DNA of 7,418 nt from Candidatus Poseidoniaceae archaeon (GTDB lineage Archaea > Thermoplasmatota > Poseidoniia > Poseidoniales > Poseidoniaceae): assembly GCA_013329925.1 (NCBI GenBank), contig DUJK01000152.1:1-7418 (forward strand). Reading direction: 5' to 3'. Below are positions 1 through 6,191 of this stretch, in pieces; position 1 is the stretch's first letter, and the number at the start of each line of letters is the position of its first letter. The position numbers and the translations under genes are program-made. The notes under the pieces are model-generated. The model was not told the origin of the DNA and did no database searches. It was given only the letters and a program-made list of their open reading frames with translations.

Positions 1-371
1 CTGCTGCAGTATTGGATTACGTTGTTGAAAATAGTGCTGAAGGAAAATTAGCCAGTCAGCAAGGTCCACTAGATGTTACCTTAATTGAAAGCCCAAAACA
101 CATTTTAGAATTGACTCAAAAATGTCAAGGGTCAGTGAGAATAGGATTTAAGTTGGAAACGGGAATAAAACAAAAGGAACTTGTTAGAAGAGCTTTAGCG
201 CAAATAGAGTACGCAAATATGACTGCCGTGGTGGCTAATCGCCTAGAAGATATCAATGATTCAAGTAAACCAAGAGCATATTTGGTGGACAAAACAGGTT
301 CAGACTTTATGTTACAAACAATCAACGACATGTGCACAGCAATCCGTACCTTAATTGAGCGAGGAAACTAG
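1..371 (+). CDS. coaBC: CoaBC phosphopantothenoylcysteine synthetase/decarboxylase, C-terminal part (5' end outside window)
   Basis: This is the last 122 residues of the CoaB (phosphopantothenate-cysteine ligase) domain. In this family the domain joins 4'-phosphopantothenate to cysteine with a nucleotide triphosphate; the CoaC half, normally N-terminal, then decarboxylates the product on the way to coenzyme A. Visible signatures are AAVLDY followed by EGKLAS (family pattern AAVSDY...GKI.S), the ESPKHILEL segment, the IGFKLETG strand-turn (family GFKAET) and VVANRLED (family D.+VAN). The frame stays open to the left edge, reading A-A-V before the TTG at 12, so that TTG is an internal leucine and not a start. 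The gene ends with TAG at 369-371, whose last bases overlap the ribosome binding site of trmY, so the two genes are probably co-transcribed. Whether the CoaC half is fused in this organism cannot be seen. A separate CoaB is the alternative. Confidence 0.88.
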   Translation, partial: AAVLDYVVENSAEGKLASQQGPLDVTLIESPKHILELTQKCQGSVRIGFKLETGIKQKELVRRALAQIEYANMTAVVANRLEDINDSSKPRAYLVDKTGSDFMLQTINDMCTAIRTLIERGN

Positions 372-374
372 GTG
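370..374 (+). promoter_or_regulatory. Ribosome binding site of trmY
   Basis: AGGTG lies 5 bases before the ATG at 380 and overlaps the stop codon of coaBC. It matches the archaeal anti-Shine-Dalgarno complement (AGGAGGTGAT). Spacing favours ATG 380 over the TTG at 377, which would leave only 2 bases. The overlap with the upstream stop suggests translational coupling. Confidence 0.6.
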
Positions 375-379
375 TTTTG

Positions 380-1000
380 ATGCGCAGATTTGTCATAATT
401 GGACATCGAGCAATGTCTCAAGGAAAACTGCCGATTAGTGATTTAGCAAGTGGAGCAGGAAGAGTTGATGTCTTAGTCAGAGCAATCATGTCATCCCTGT
501 TAACCAGTCATGGCATTCGCCAAGACACAGAAGTAATTATTCACTTACAAGGTGGACCTGGACCATTTAGAAGAATAAAATTTGTTGGCAGCGAGATACG
601 CGGAATGCACGCAGAGGAACGTTCAGTTGCTGGTTTAATTGCTAAAATAATCAAACAACCAACCCCACCAATTGGCATATGGCGACGAGTATCTGAGGGA
701 TTATACGAATCTGGTGGAGATATTAAAGATACAATAAGAGAACATTTAGAATCAAAAATAGTAGTACTAGATGCTGACCAAACATCATTATGGTCTTTAG
801 ATGCCAAAATAAACAACGAGGAAATTAGCAACGATAACTTAGAACTGACATTTATATTGAGTGATGACAAACCATTAGACCTAGAAATTAATGGTAATAT
901 TATTGCTCGTTCAATTGGTTCACAGTGGCTACAGGGTCATATCGCAATTGGAATATGTCACTTTTTGTTAGATCAAAATGTACCACTTAATCTAAATTAA
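380..1000 (+). CDS. trmY: TrmY, tRNA (pseudouridine-54 N1)-methyltransferase
   Basis: This SPOUT-class methyltransferase of 206 residues is close to the roughly 200 residues usual for TrmY. The family uses S-adenosylmethionine to methylate N1 of pseudouridine 54 in the T-loop of archaeal tRNA, giving m1-pseudouridine. Sequence support: the N-terminal strand RRFVIIGHRA, the DLASGAGRVDVLVR segment (family DL.G.AGR.D.L.R), SHGIRQDT, and the EIRGMHAEERSVAGLI block (family ..R...PDERS.A.L). The C-terminal trefoil-knot cofactor region has FILSDDK, then GSQWLQGHIAIGICHFLLD (family LGP.WLHADHAI...H..LD). The glycine usual in the FVLGD motif is serine here. ATG 380 is preferred over TTG 377 because of ribosome-binding-site spacing. 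It probably shares a transcript with coaBC, and its last 14 bases overlap the 3' end of surE on the other strand. The family assignment is strong; the activity is inferred from it. Confidence 0.9.
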   Translation: MRRFVIIGHRAMSQGKLPISDLASGAGRVDVLVRAIMSSLLTSHGIRQDTEVIIHLQGGPGPFRRIKFVGSEIRGMHAEERSVAGLIAKIIKQPTPPIGIWRRVSEGLYESGGDIKDTIREHLESKIVVLDADQTSLWSLDAKINNEEISNDNLELTFILSDDKPLDLEINGNIIARSIGSQWLQGHIAIGICHFLLDQNVPLNLN

Positions 1001-1970
1001 ACCAAGCTGGATAACCTTTAGCGTCTTCTTCTAAAGCATGTTTCAATATTTGGCCATCGACTGCTAGTGGATGGGTTTGTGGCCAAGTCGGTAAGCAAGA
1101 AATGCTGGCTTTTTGTAGCTCGACAGCATCACAATCACTCTTATCGATTTGAGTGTGGTCAATACTAGCTGCGCCGATTGTGAAAGTTGCAGTAGAATGA
1201 GAATCTGTATCTTGGATACTGATTGCATCTCGATACCATCTCATCCCAAGTCTTGTGCTAGTAAATTGACCTGACCAATCTATTGGGACATTCAAATTAA
1301 GCATTAAATCACCTTGGAAAAATGCACTTCTTAGTGATTCATTGGCATTAGAAAACTCGAGACTGTCAGGCGAAGGCCAATTGCTAAGATATTCTTGGCT
1401 AAAATCAAGATTAGGTCTACGCAAATTTTGGGGCACCATCGGTAAAAACTCGAGAACTCGTTCAACAAATTCTACAGTTGCATCAATAGCGACGTCCATG
1501 TTTGTTTCATCAAAAGATGCGAGAGATGAAGCAATTGCTGGCATCCCATACAGGCCAGCCTCCCTAGCAGCTCCCATTGTACCACTATGATAAGAATCCT
1601 GTGACATATTTGGCCCAAGGTTGACCCCAGATACAACTAGCCTTGGTATGATATCTGGCAAGATGTGTTTCAAGCCACCATCTAAAGAAACGATCATAGT
1701 GTCACATGGTGAGCCTTCTAATTCTAACAACTTCACATTTTCAGGTGAAGAGAGATTCCAAGAATTGAATAAATCATCCCGATATCGCCACTTAATTGGC
1801 TTCATTAAATTTATTCGCATTCCAGTTGCTGAATGGTTATCTTTGGGTGCAAAAACCACAACTTTGTGACCATGTGAATTTAATTTTTGAACTAACTTTC
1901 TCATCCCAACAGCTTCAATGCCGTCATCATTGGTAAGCAGCAACCATCCATGTGTTGAATCGGGTGACAT
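987..1970 (-). CDS. surE: SurE-like 5'/3'-nucleotidase (nucleoside monophosphate phosphatase)
   Basis: SurE proteins are metal-dependent, cytosolic phosphatases that hydrolyse nucleoside monophosphates to nucleosides and phosphate. The N-terminal Rossmann-like strand LLLTNDDGI carries the metal-binding pair D15-D16, S47 lies in DNHSATG, and N117 lies in VVSGVNLGPN. SGTMGAAREA (129-138), GSPCDTMIV (86-94) and LNLNVP plus STRLGMRWYRD near the end of the core are also family hallmarks, so all expected metal ligands are present. At 327 residues it is longer than the typical 250 or so. About 44 extra residues (roughly 178-221) sit between the end of the central helix and LNLNVP, and the C-terminus is also extended. 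ATG 1970 is preceded by AAGGA with a 5-base gap. It starts 8 bases after the EamA stop, so it is very likely the last gene of that operon. Substrate preference is not predictable. Confidence 0.9.
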   Translation of the reverse strand: MSPDSTHGWLLLTNDDGIEAVGMRKLVQKLNSHGHKVVVFAPKDNHSATGMRINLMKPIKWRYRDDLFNSWNLSSPENVKLLELEGSPCDTMIVSLDGGLKHILPDIIPRLVVSGVNLGPNMSQDSYHSGTMGAAREAGLYGMPAIASSLASFDETNMDVAIDATVEFVERVLEFLPMVPQNLRRPNLDFSQEYLSNWPSPDSLEFSNANESLRSAFFQGDLMLNLNVPIDWSGQFTSTRLGMRWYRDAISIQDTDSHSTATFTIGAASIDHTQIDKSDCDAVELQKASISCLPTWPQTHPLAVDGQILKHALEEDAKGYPAWFNLD

Positions 1971-1975
1971 AACTA

Positions 1976-1980
1976 TCCTT
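1976..1980 (-). promoter_or_regulatory. Ribosome binding site of surE
   Basis: AAGGA on the minus strand lies 5 bases before ATG 1970. It overlaps the TAA stop of the upstream EamA gene (1979-1981), which fits translational coupling within one transcript. Confidence 0.5.
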
Positions 1981-2965
1981 ACTCCGCCGTGACTGTATCA
2001 AGTGTTTCATTGTTCGTATCTTCCTGTGGAGTTCCAATTACCACTAGTACGATTCCAGATATCAATATTGGACCACCAACCCAAGTCCAAAATCCAGGCA
2101 GACCAGAATTAAACAATGCATAACCAATGATCGAACCGATTATTGGCTCCATGGTAACGCTGGTGGAAACTACCAGTGGTGGAATGTATCTTAAGCAGGT
2201 GTTAAGTCCTGTGTGCCCCAATAATCCAGCAATTAGTGCTAATGCTAAAAACCACAAAATATAATCGCCTTTTACCCATCCAAATATCCCAAAACTACTG
2301 AATTCATCTTCCAATACCATTGACCCAGGAATCAATAAAATAGCACCAATGAGGGTAACTGGAAAAGCATAAATGAAAATTGGCATCCATTTTCTAAGAA
2401 TTCTACCACTTACGATATAACCAACTACAAATATTGCTCCTAAAAAGGCTAGAAAATCACCCCAAATAGTAACTGTTCTGCCACCCTGTTCATCACCAAG
2501 ATCGATTAATGCTAATGCTGCACCAATAAAACCAATGCAAGCACCAACAATTTCTAACCGGTTAGGACTTCGATATTTATTGAATAATCTTGCAATTAAG
2601 GCCATTCCAAATACTATAATCAATGGATGCGCAGTGACAAAAAGCAGTGAATGAGTAAGTGAGGTTTCATCCAAACTAGCCACCCATGAACCGAAATGCA
2701 GTGCTAAAAATAGTCCTCCCCCAAACAACCACATCAAAGTATTACGTTCTAACATTCTATCTTTAATTTCCAAACCATGAACTCGCCATTGCAGCAAAGC
2801 CAATGGAAATAACACGATAGAGGTTAACTGAAGACGCCATGAAGCTCGTAATAGTGGCGGTACATCATCCACCTGCTGAAATAGTGCACCAGCGCTGGAA
2901 ACCCCAAAAACTGCGGCGATAAGCAAGAACCACACCCAATTAGGGGTGCTAGTGTTATGTTGCAT
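1979..2965 (-). CDS. EamA-domain drug/metabolite transporter (DMT superfamily)
   Basis: This integral membrane protein has two EamA repeats and ten predicted helices, the normal architecture of DMT permeases, which move amino acids, nucleotides, sugars or other small metabolites. Numbering from the ATG, the first repeat ends with an HFGSWVASLDETSLTHS...TAHPLIIVFG block. This matches the family pattern ALHF..W..AL..TS.A.A..L....PL. The second repeat has GHTGLNTCLRYIPPLVVSTS followed by MEPIIGSIIGYALF (family GHT..N..LRY.P...VS.....EP). Three in-frame starts compete: TTG 2980 (sharing TTGA with the OPT stop), GTG 2974 and ATG 2965. I chose ATG 2965 because a GTGA element lies 5 bases upstream; TTG 2980 would add only five residues and has no visible ribosome binding site. 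The gene lies between OPT and surE in one tight run. The substrate is unknown; export of excess metabolite from peptide breakdown is only a guess. Confidence 0.85.
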   Translation of the reverse strand: MQHNTSTPNWVWFLLIAAVFGVSSAGALFQQVDDVPPLLRASWRLQLTSIVLFPLALLQWRVHGLEIKDRMLERNTLMWLFGGGLFLALHFGSWVASLDETSLTHSLLFVTAHPLIIVFGMALIARLFNKYRSPNRLEIVGACIGFIGAALALIDLGDEQGGRTVTIWGDFLAFLGAIFVVGYIVSGRILRKWMPIFIYAFPVTLIGAILLIPGSMVLEDEFSSFGIFGWVKGDYILWFLALALIAGLLGHTGLNTCLRYIPPLVVSTSVTMEPIIGSIIGYALFNSGLPGFWTWVGGPILISGIVLVVIGTPQEDTNNETLDTVTAE

Positions 2966-2976
2966 TGGCTTCACAC

Positions 2977-5346
2977 TCAAGCAGTTTTAGCATCGGCTGA
3001 ATCTGAATTTCCACCGATAACTCCTGCCCTCTTGAACAACCAATAGATCAGATAGCCAATTGACAAATTCAGACCAATGAAACCAATCATTCTAGCAATA
3101 TACCATTGCGTAGAATATCCGAACCCTTCGATTCCAAAGAATTCGCCAGTCAAATTATCATCAGTAGGCGTCCATAATGAATCAATAAATGATAAAATGC
3201 TTGATTCTGTACCAAAGAATGCTTCGCCGGTTAGTAATCCTGCAGCGACCATAAACGTACTAAGTAGAATCAAAGCACGTTGTTTCTCAGCTTCATTCGA
3301 GCCTGATTCTTCCTTAATCTTATCAATACGTGGAGTTAATTTCTTGTCTTCCCAGCTATCTCTTGCATAGCCACCAATTAGCATTGGTAGGGTATAAGGT
3401 ACTGTGAGGTACATTCCAAGACCGAATGAGGTACCCATTCCTGTAGCCCATTCAACAAACATACCCAGCAGGAATCCTAGTAATAGTAGTGTCATATCTC
3501 CCTCTTTCTCAGCGAAAATTACTGAAAATGTGGCAAAAGCATTTGCTTGTGGTGCTAATAATTCAATATTACCATCTGCTAACTGTATCGAAAGGAAAAT
3601 TGCCACACCTGCGCCAATTATGGCACCTGGAACAACTCCCATGATGTTACCCTTGGAAATGTGATATGGACGGTTGCCGATATACAAACTGTTCTTGTAA
3701 TCACCAATGACAGTTCCTGACATTGATATTGCTGAGCCAAATACTGTGGTGCCTACTAGCCCGAGTAATACTGCGTCTTGAGTATTCAATTGCAACAGTT
3801 CTTGAGCATTCAAGAAAACCCCAAGCAGCATTAACAGAACAATGAAAGAGGTACCAGATACTGGTTCAATGCCCGTTTCACCCATTACCCTTACAGCAAT
3901 TGCTCCCAGTAAGAAGGTAGTCATGATTAATACTGTAGCAAAAATTAATGATGCTAGAATTGAAAAACCACCGATGGTAAAAATCAAGATCATTGAGAAG
4001 AAGGTCAATACCATGAATATCGGAATGTGTTTCAATGGCCATTCATACCATCCTTTGCCTTCCATATACTCTTGACTACCTTCGCCCTTCAAGGCACCGC
4101 CAATGTCGCTAAATATATTGAGGAATGTCTTGTACATTTTTGCCAAACCAAACATTCCACCTCCAACAATTGAACCAATTGCAATAGTTCTAACAGATTT
4201 TGAGAAGGCAATCATTTGTAGAGCAGCTCCAGTTTGTCCAGCATAATCTTGAATCGGGATGTTCGATTGTGTTGCTGCGTCATATATTGGGAAATTGAAC
4301 CAAACAACTAACGGTACCAAAAAGAACCAACCAACTAGTGTTCCAAGGTTAACTAAGAACGCAACTCTAGTCTTCATAAACCAGCCAATAGCAAACATAG
4401 ATGGTGTCAAGTATACTCCAATGTAGGTGTAAGCGAAAGGATTCCATGCTGTATCAGGAGTCCATTGAGTATAACTTAACGAAACACCACCATCAGTTCC
4501 AGAAGGTTGATGAATTGTCCCTTTGGAATAGAGACTTGCTAGGCCAATGTCTCCAATACTGAGAGTTTGAGCGATCCAATCGAATAACGCTAACTTTTTA
4601 TCACCAGCCCAAATAAGTGGATATTCTACTAAAAATAGACCAATCATGGTAACACTGGTCCAAATACCAATGGTCTTCAATGAATCACGTGCGTGTTCAA
4701 CCGCCCCTGTGTTGACATCTGAAGCAATATCTAGCATCTTTAGTGTGGCTTCAAAGCCTGGAAGAGGAAGTGGGTCTTCGACCAACCAAACCCTCCGGAA
4801 AATTATGAAATACATCACACCCAAGAAACCGGCAAACATACTGGCAACGATGCCGATAAATGCTAAATTGAATGCGTCACCATCTCCCAAAGTGATCAGT
4901 GGGCCACTGGCAAGTTCATAACGAGCATCAGATGCTAAGAGGAAAATTGCCGGGAATGTGAAAATAAATCCAGTTGATGCATGCGTTGCACCAGTAGTTG
5001 CAGAGGTAGCAATGTTAACTTCTGAAGGCGACCACTTTAATGCCATACCCAAAAGATAGGCAATATACCAAGCAGCAGAAATAGCCAGACCTAGTTTAAG
5101 TCCGATATAGGCTGTAACTCCTGAAAACACAGCCCCGATGGCAATTCCATACAAGACTTTAGGAGTGCTCCAGTGAGATACTTCAAACGATTCTTGAAGA
5201 TTTTTTTCTTCAAGATATTGTTCTAATACACCTGTGTTTAGGTTGTTATACATCTCGTCATCGAGCCAAGTTAACTTACCTTCTTCGATGGCTTTGAGAC
5301 CTTCAGGTGTCACAGGTTGACGATATGCAGATTTTTGGACGCCCAC
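2977..5346 (-). CDS. OPT-family oligopeptide transporter
   Basis: This large polytopic permease (789 residues) belongs to the oligopeptide transporter superfamily, whose members import peptides or metal-chelate conjugates by cation symport. After a cytosolic N-terminus of about 60 residues comes the first helix pair with GAVFSGVTAYIGLKLGL and ASTGFIFTFPA (125-133, family GVIFTLPA). Later hallmarks are DPLPLPGFEAT (191-201), GETGIEPVSGTS (489-500, family G.....NPVSG), SMSGTVIGDYKNSLYIGNRP (541-560, family SMAGD..QDLK.G...G..P), GMYLTVPYTLPMLIGGYAR (644-662) and a late GLLTGEAFFG (703-712). The asparagine- and glutamine-rich ENN..QT..SAG box common in prokaryotic OPTs is replaced by EVNIATSATTG (109-119). 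Loops at about 245-300 and 712-745 look longer than usual. The GTG start is well supported by AGGTGA 7 bases upstream. The stop overlaps or abuts the EamA start. Family is certain; substrate is not. Confidence 0.93.
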   Translation of the reverse strand: MGVQKSAYRQPVTPEGLKAIEEGKLTWLDDEMYNNLNTGVLEQYLEEKNLQESFEVSHWSTPKVLYGIAIGAVFSGVTAYIGLKLGLAISAAWYIAYLLGMALKWSPSEVNIATSATTGATHASTGFIFTFPAIFLLASDARYELASGPLITLGDGDAFNLAFIGIVASMFAGFLGVMYFIIFRRVWLVEDPLPLPGFEATLKMLDIASDVNTGAVEHARDSLKTIGIWTSVTMIGLFLVEYPLIWAGDKKLALFDWIAQTLSIGDIGLASLYSKGTIHQPSGTDGGVSLSYTQWTPDTAWNPFAYTYIGVYLTPSMFAIGWFMKTRVAFLVNLGTLVGWFFLVPLVVWFNFPIYDAATQSNIPIQDYAGQTGAALQMIAFSKSVRTIAIGSIVGGGMFGLAKMYKTFLNIFSDIGGALKGEGSQEYMEGKGWYEWPLKHIPIFMVLTFFSMILIFTIGGFSILASLIFATVLIMTTFLLGAIAVRVMGETGIEPVSGTSFIVLLMLLGVFLNAQELLQLNTQDAVLLGLVGTTVFGSAISMSGTVIGDYKNSLYIGNRPYHISKGNIMGVVPGAIIGAGVAIFLSIQLADGNIELLAPQANAFATFSVIFAEKEGDMTLLLLGFLLGMFVEWATGMGTSFGLGMYLTVPYTLPMLIGGYARDSWEDKKLTPRIDKIKEESGSNEAEKQRALILLSTFMVAAGLLTGEAFFGTESSILSFIDSLWTPTDDNLTGEFFGIEGFGYSTQWYIARMIGFIGLNLSIGYLIYWLFKRAGVIGGNSDSADAKTA

Positions 5347-5353
5347 TATTTAT

Positions 5354-5359
5354 TCACCT
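5354..5359 (-). promoter_or_regulatory. Ribosome binding site fixing the GTG start of the OPT gene
   Basis: AGGTGA on the minus strand is an exact six-base match to the complement of the archaeal 16S 3' end. It stands 7 bases before GTG 5346. This decides the unusual GTG start, since the next in-frame ATG is more than 30 codons inside the protein. Confidence 0.7.
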
Positions 5360-5411
5360 GCATGAGCTTCCGCACATAACAAACCATGCGCGCCCACTTG
5401 AATACTATTGC

Positions 5412-5426
5412 GCTTTATTATGCTCT
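5412..5426 (-). promoter_or_regulatory. Possible archaeal promoter (TATA-like) before the OPT operon
   Basis: The 97-base gap between the beta-helix gene and the OPT gene is the only intergenic space in the window large enough for a promoter. On the minus strand it holds an AT-rich stretch, GAGCATAATAAAGC, with purines upstream in the position of a BRE. If used, transcription would begin near 5388-5394 and give a leader of about 45 bases. The match to the archaeal box A consensus is weak and no other element supports it. Confidence 0.25.
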
Positions 5427-5443
5427 AAATGACAATAATATCA

Positions 5444-6163
5444 CTAAATTCTATCAGAGGATTTTTTGATGCACTTGACCGGCAAACCGGCCCATACCTC
5501 TCCTGCAGGGATTGTTTTGTACTTTCCAACAAGACCATTTGTGCCAATTACTGCGCCTTTACCGACTGTCACGCCTGGTTGAATAGTAACCCTTGCGCCT
5601 AACAGTGAGCCTTCTTCTAGAGTGATCCTGGATAAAATTATCTGCCCTTTTTCTACTAAGTGACCGTTAATTATGCAGCCTCCCCCCACAACGACGTTAT
5701 CCTCGATAGTAACCATTGATGGGTCGTTTAAGTTAATGGTATTTATTTGGACTCCTTTGCCAATTTTAGCACCTGCTAAACGATAATATGCGTTACTTAT
5801 CAACGATGGAATAGTATGTACTAACACTGGGTGAGTGCATCGATGAATATGACCGCAAATAGCCCATCTAATTGTTGTCCATGAATTTAGGTCGTCTACA
5901 AGTTTATCTCCTGGAAATCTAACAAAGATCAATCTCTGAGTAAAGCCTGCCATTGCTAACAAACTCAATATGTAAATCATGAAACATAATCCAATAGTTA
6001 ATCCATACACGATATAATTCAAATTATCATTTTCCGTTAAGGTTGCATCTGTCACAAAGTCAAACAAAGCCAGTGCAGGGGCGAGTGGTAGACCCCAAAG
6101 AACAATTGTGAACATTAGTACCATTAACGTACCAATTGTCTGAACCAGCTTGAAGTGCTTCAT
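5444..6163 (-). CDS. Membrane-anchored left-handed beta-helix (hexapeptide) protein, putative acyltransferase-like
   Basis: A protein of 239 residues in two parts. Two hydrophobic helices (about 8-34 and 48-73) are followed by a short amphipathic region with RFPGDKLVDD. Then comes a hexapeptide-repeat left-handed beta-helix from about 129 to 229, with imperfect turns such as GAKIGKGVQI, VTIEDNVVVGGGCI, RVTIQPGVTVGKGAVIGTNG, ending in GEVWAGLPVK. The closing GE..W.G.P pattern and the YRLAGAKIGKGV entry resemble the terminal domain of Pls/polylysine-synthetase-like NRPS proteins more than free serine or sugar acetyltransferases. H168 (NGHLVEKG) lies where that domain has a conserved histidine and could be catalytic. 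No adenylation or carrier domain is fused here. ATG 6163 has GGGG 6 bases upstream. It follows the MFS gene by 28 bases, so the two are probably co-transcribed. Biochemical role is not known; acyl or aminoacyl transfer at the membrane is inference. Confidence 0.75.
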   Translation of the reverse strand: MKHFKLVQTIGTLMVLMFTIVLWGLPLAPALALFDFVTDATLTENDNLNYIVYGLTIGLCFMIYILSLLAMAGFTQRLIFVRFPGDKLVDDLNSWTTIRWAICGHIHRCTHPVLVHTIPSLISNAYYRLAGAKIGKGVQINTINLNDPSMVTIEDNVVVGGGCIINGHLVEKGQIILSRITLEEGSLLGARVTIQPGVTVGKGAVIGTNGLVGKYKTIPAGEVWAGLPVKCIKKSSDRI

Positions 6164-6169
6164 AGCAAT

Positions 6170-6173
6170 CCCC
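6170..6173 (-). promoter_or_regulatory. Ribosome binding site of the beta-helix gene
   Basis: GGGG, within AAGGGGAT on the minus strand, lies 6 bases before ATG 6163 and supports that start. Part of it falls in a short inverted repeat at 6172-6184 (CCTT/AAGG arms), so access could be influenced by local folding. Confidence 0.5.
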
Positions 6174-6191
6174 TTAACTCAAGGTTTATGG

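Noticed and set aside
12..14. TTG as the start of the first plus-strand gene
   Set aside because: The frame is open to the left edge and the preceding residues A-A-V belong to the conserved CoaB AAVSDY-type motif, so the gene is truncated by the window.
377..379. TTG start giving an extra methionine on TrmY
   Set aside because: The adjacent ATG at 380 has better ribosome-binding-site spacing and gives the usual TrmY N-terminus.
541..870. Minus-strand open frame of 109 codons inside trmY
   Set aside because: It is antisense to the conserved SPOUT domain and has no family motif.
1342..1869. Two plus-strand open frames of 82 codons inside surE
   Set aside because: They lie opposite a well-conserved surE sequence, show no recognisable motifs and are shadow frames.
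3077..4921. Several plus-strand open frames of 77-97 codons inside the OPT gene
   Set aside because: All are antisense to conserved membrane segments and have the low-complexity look of reversed transmembrane codons.
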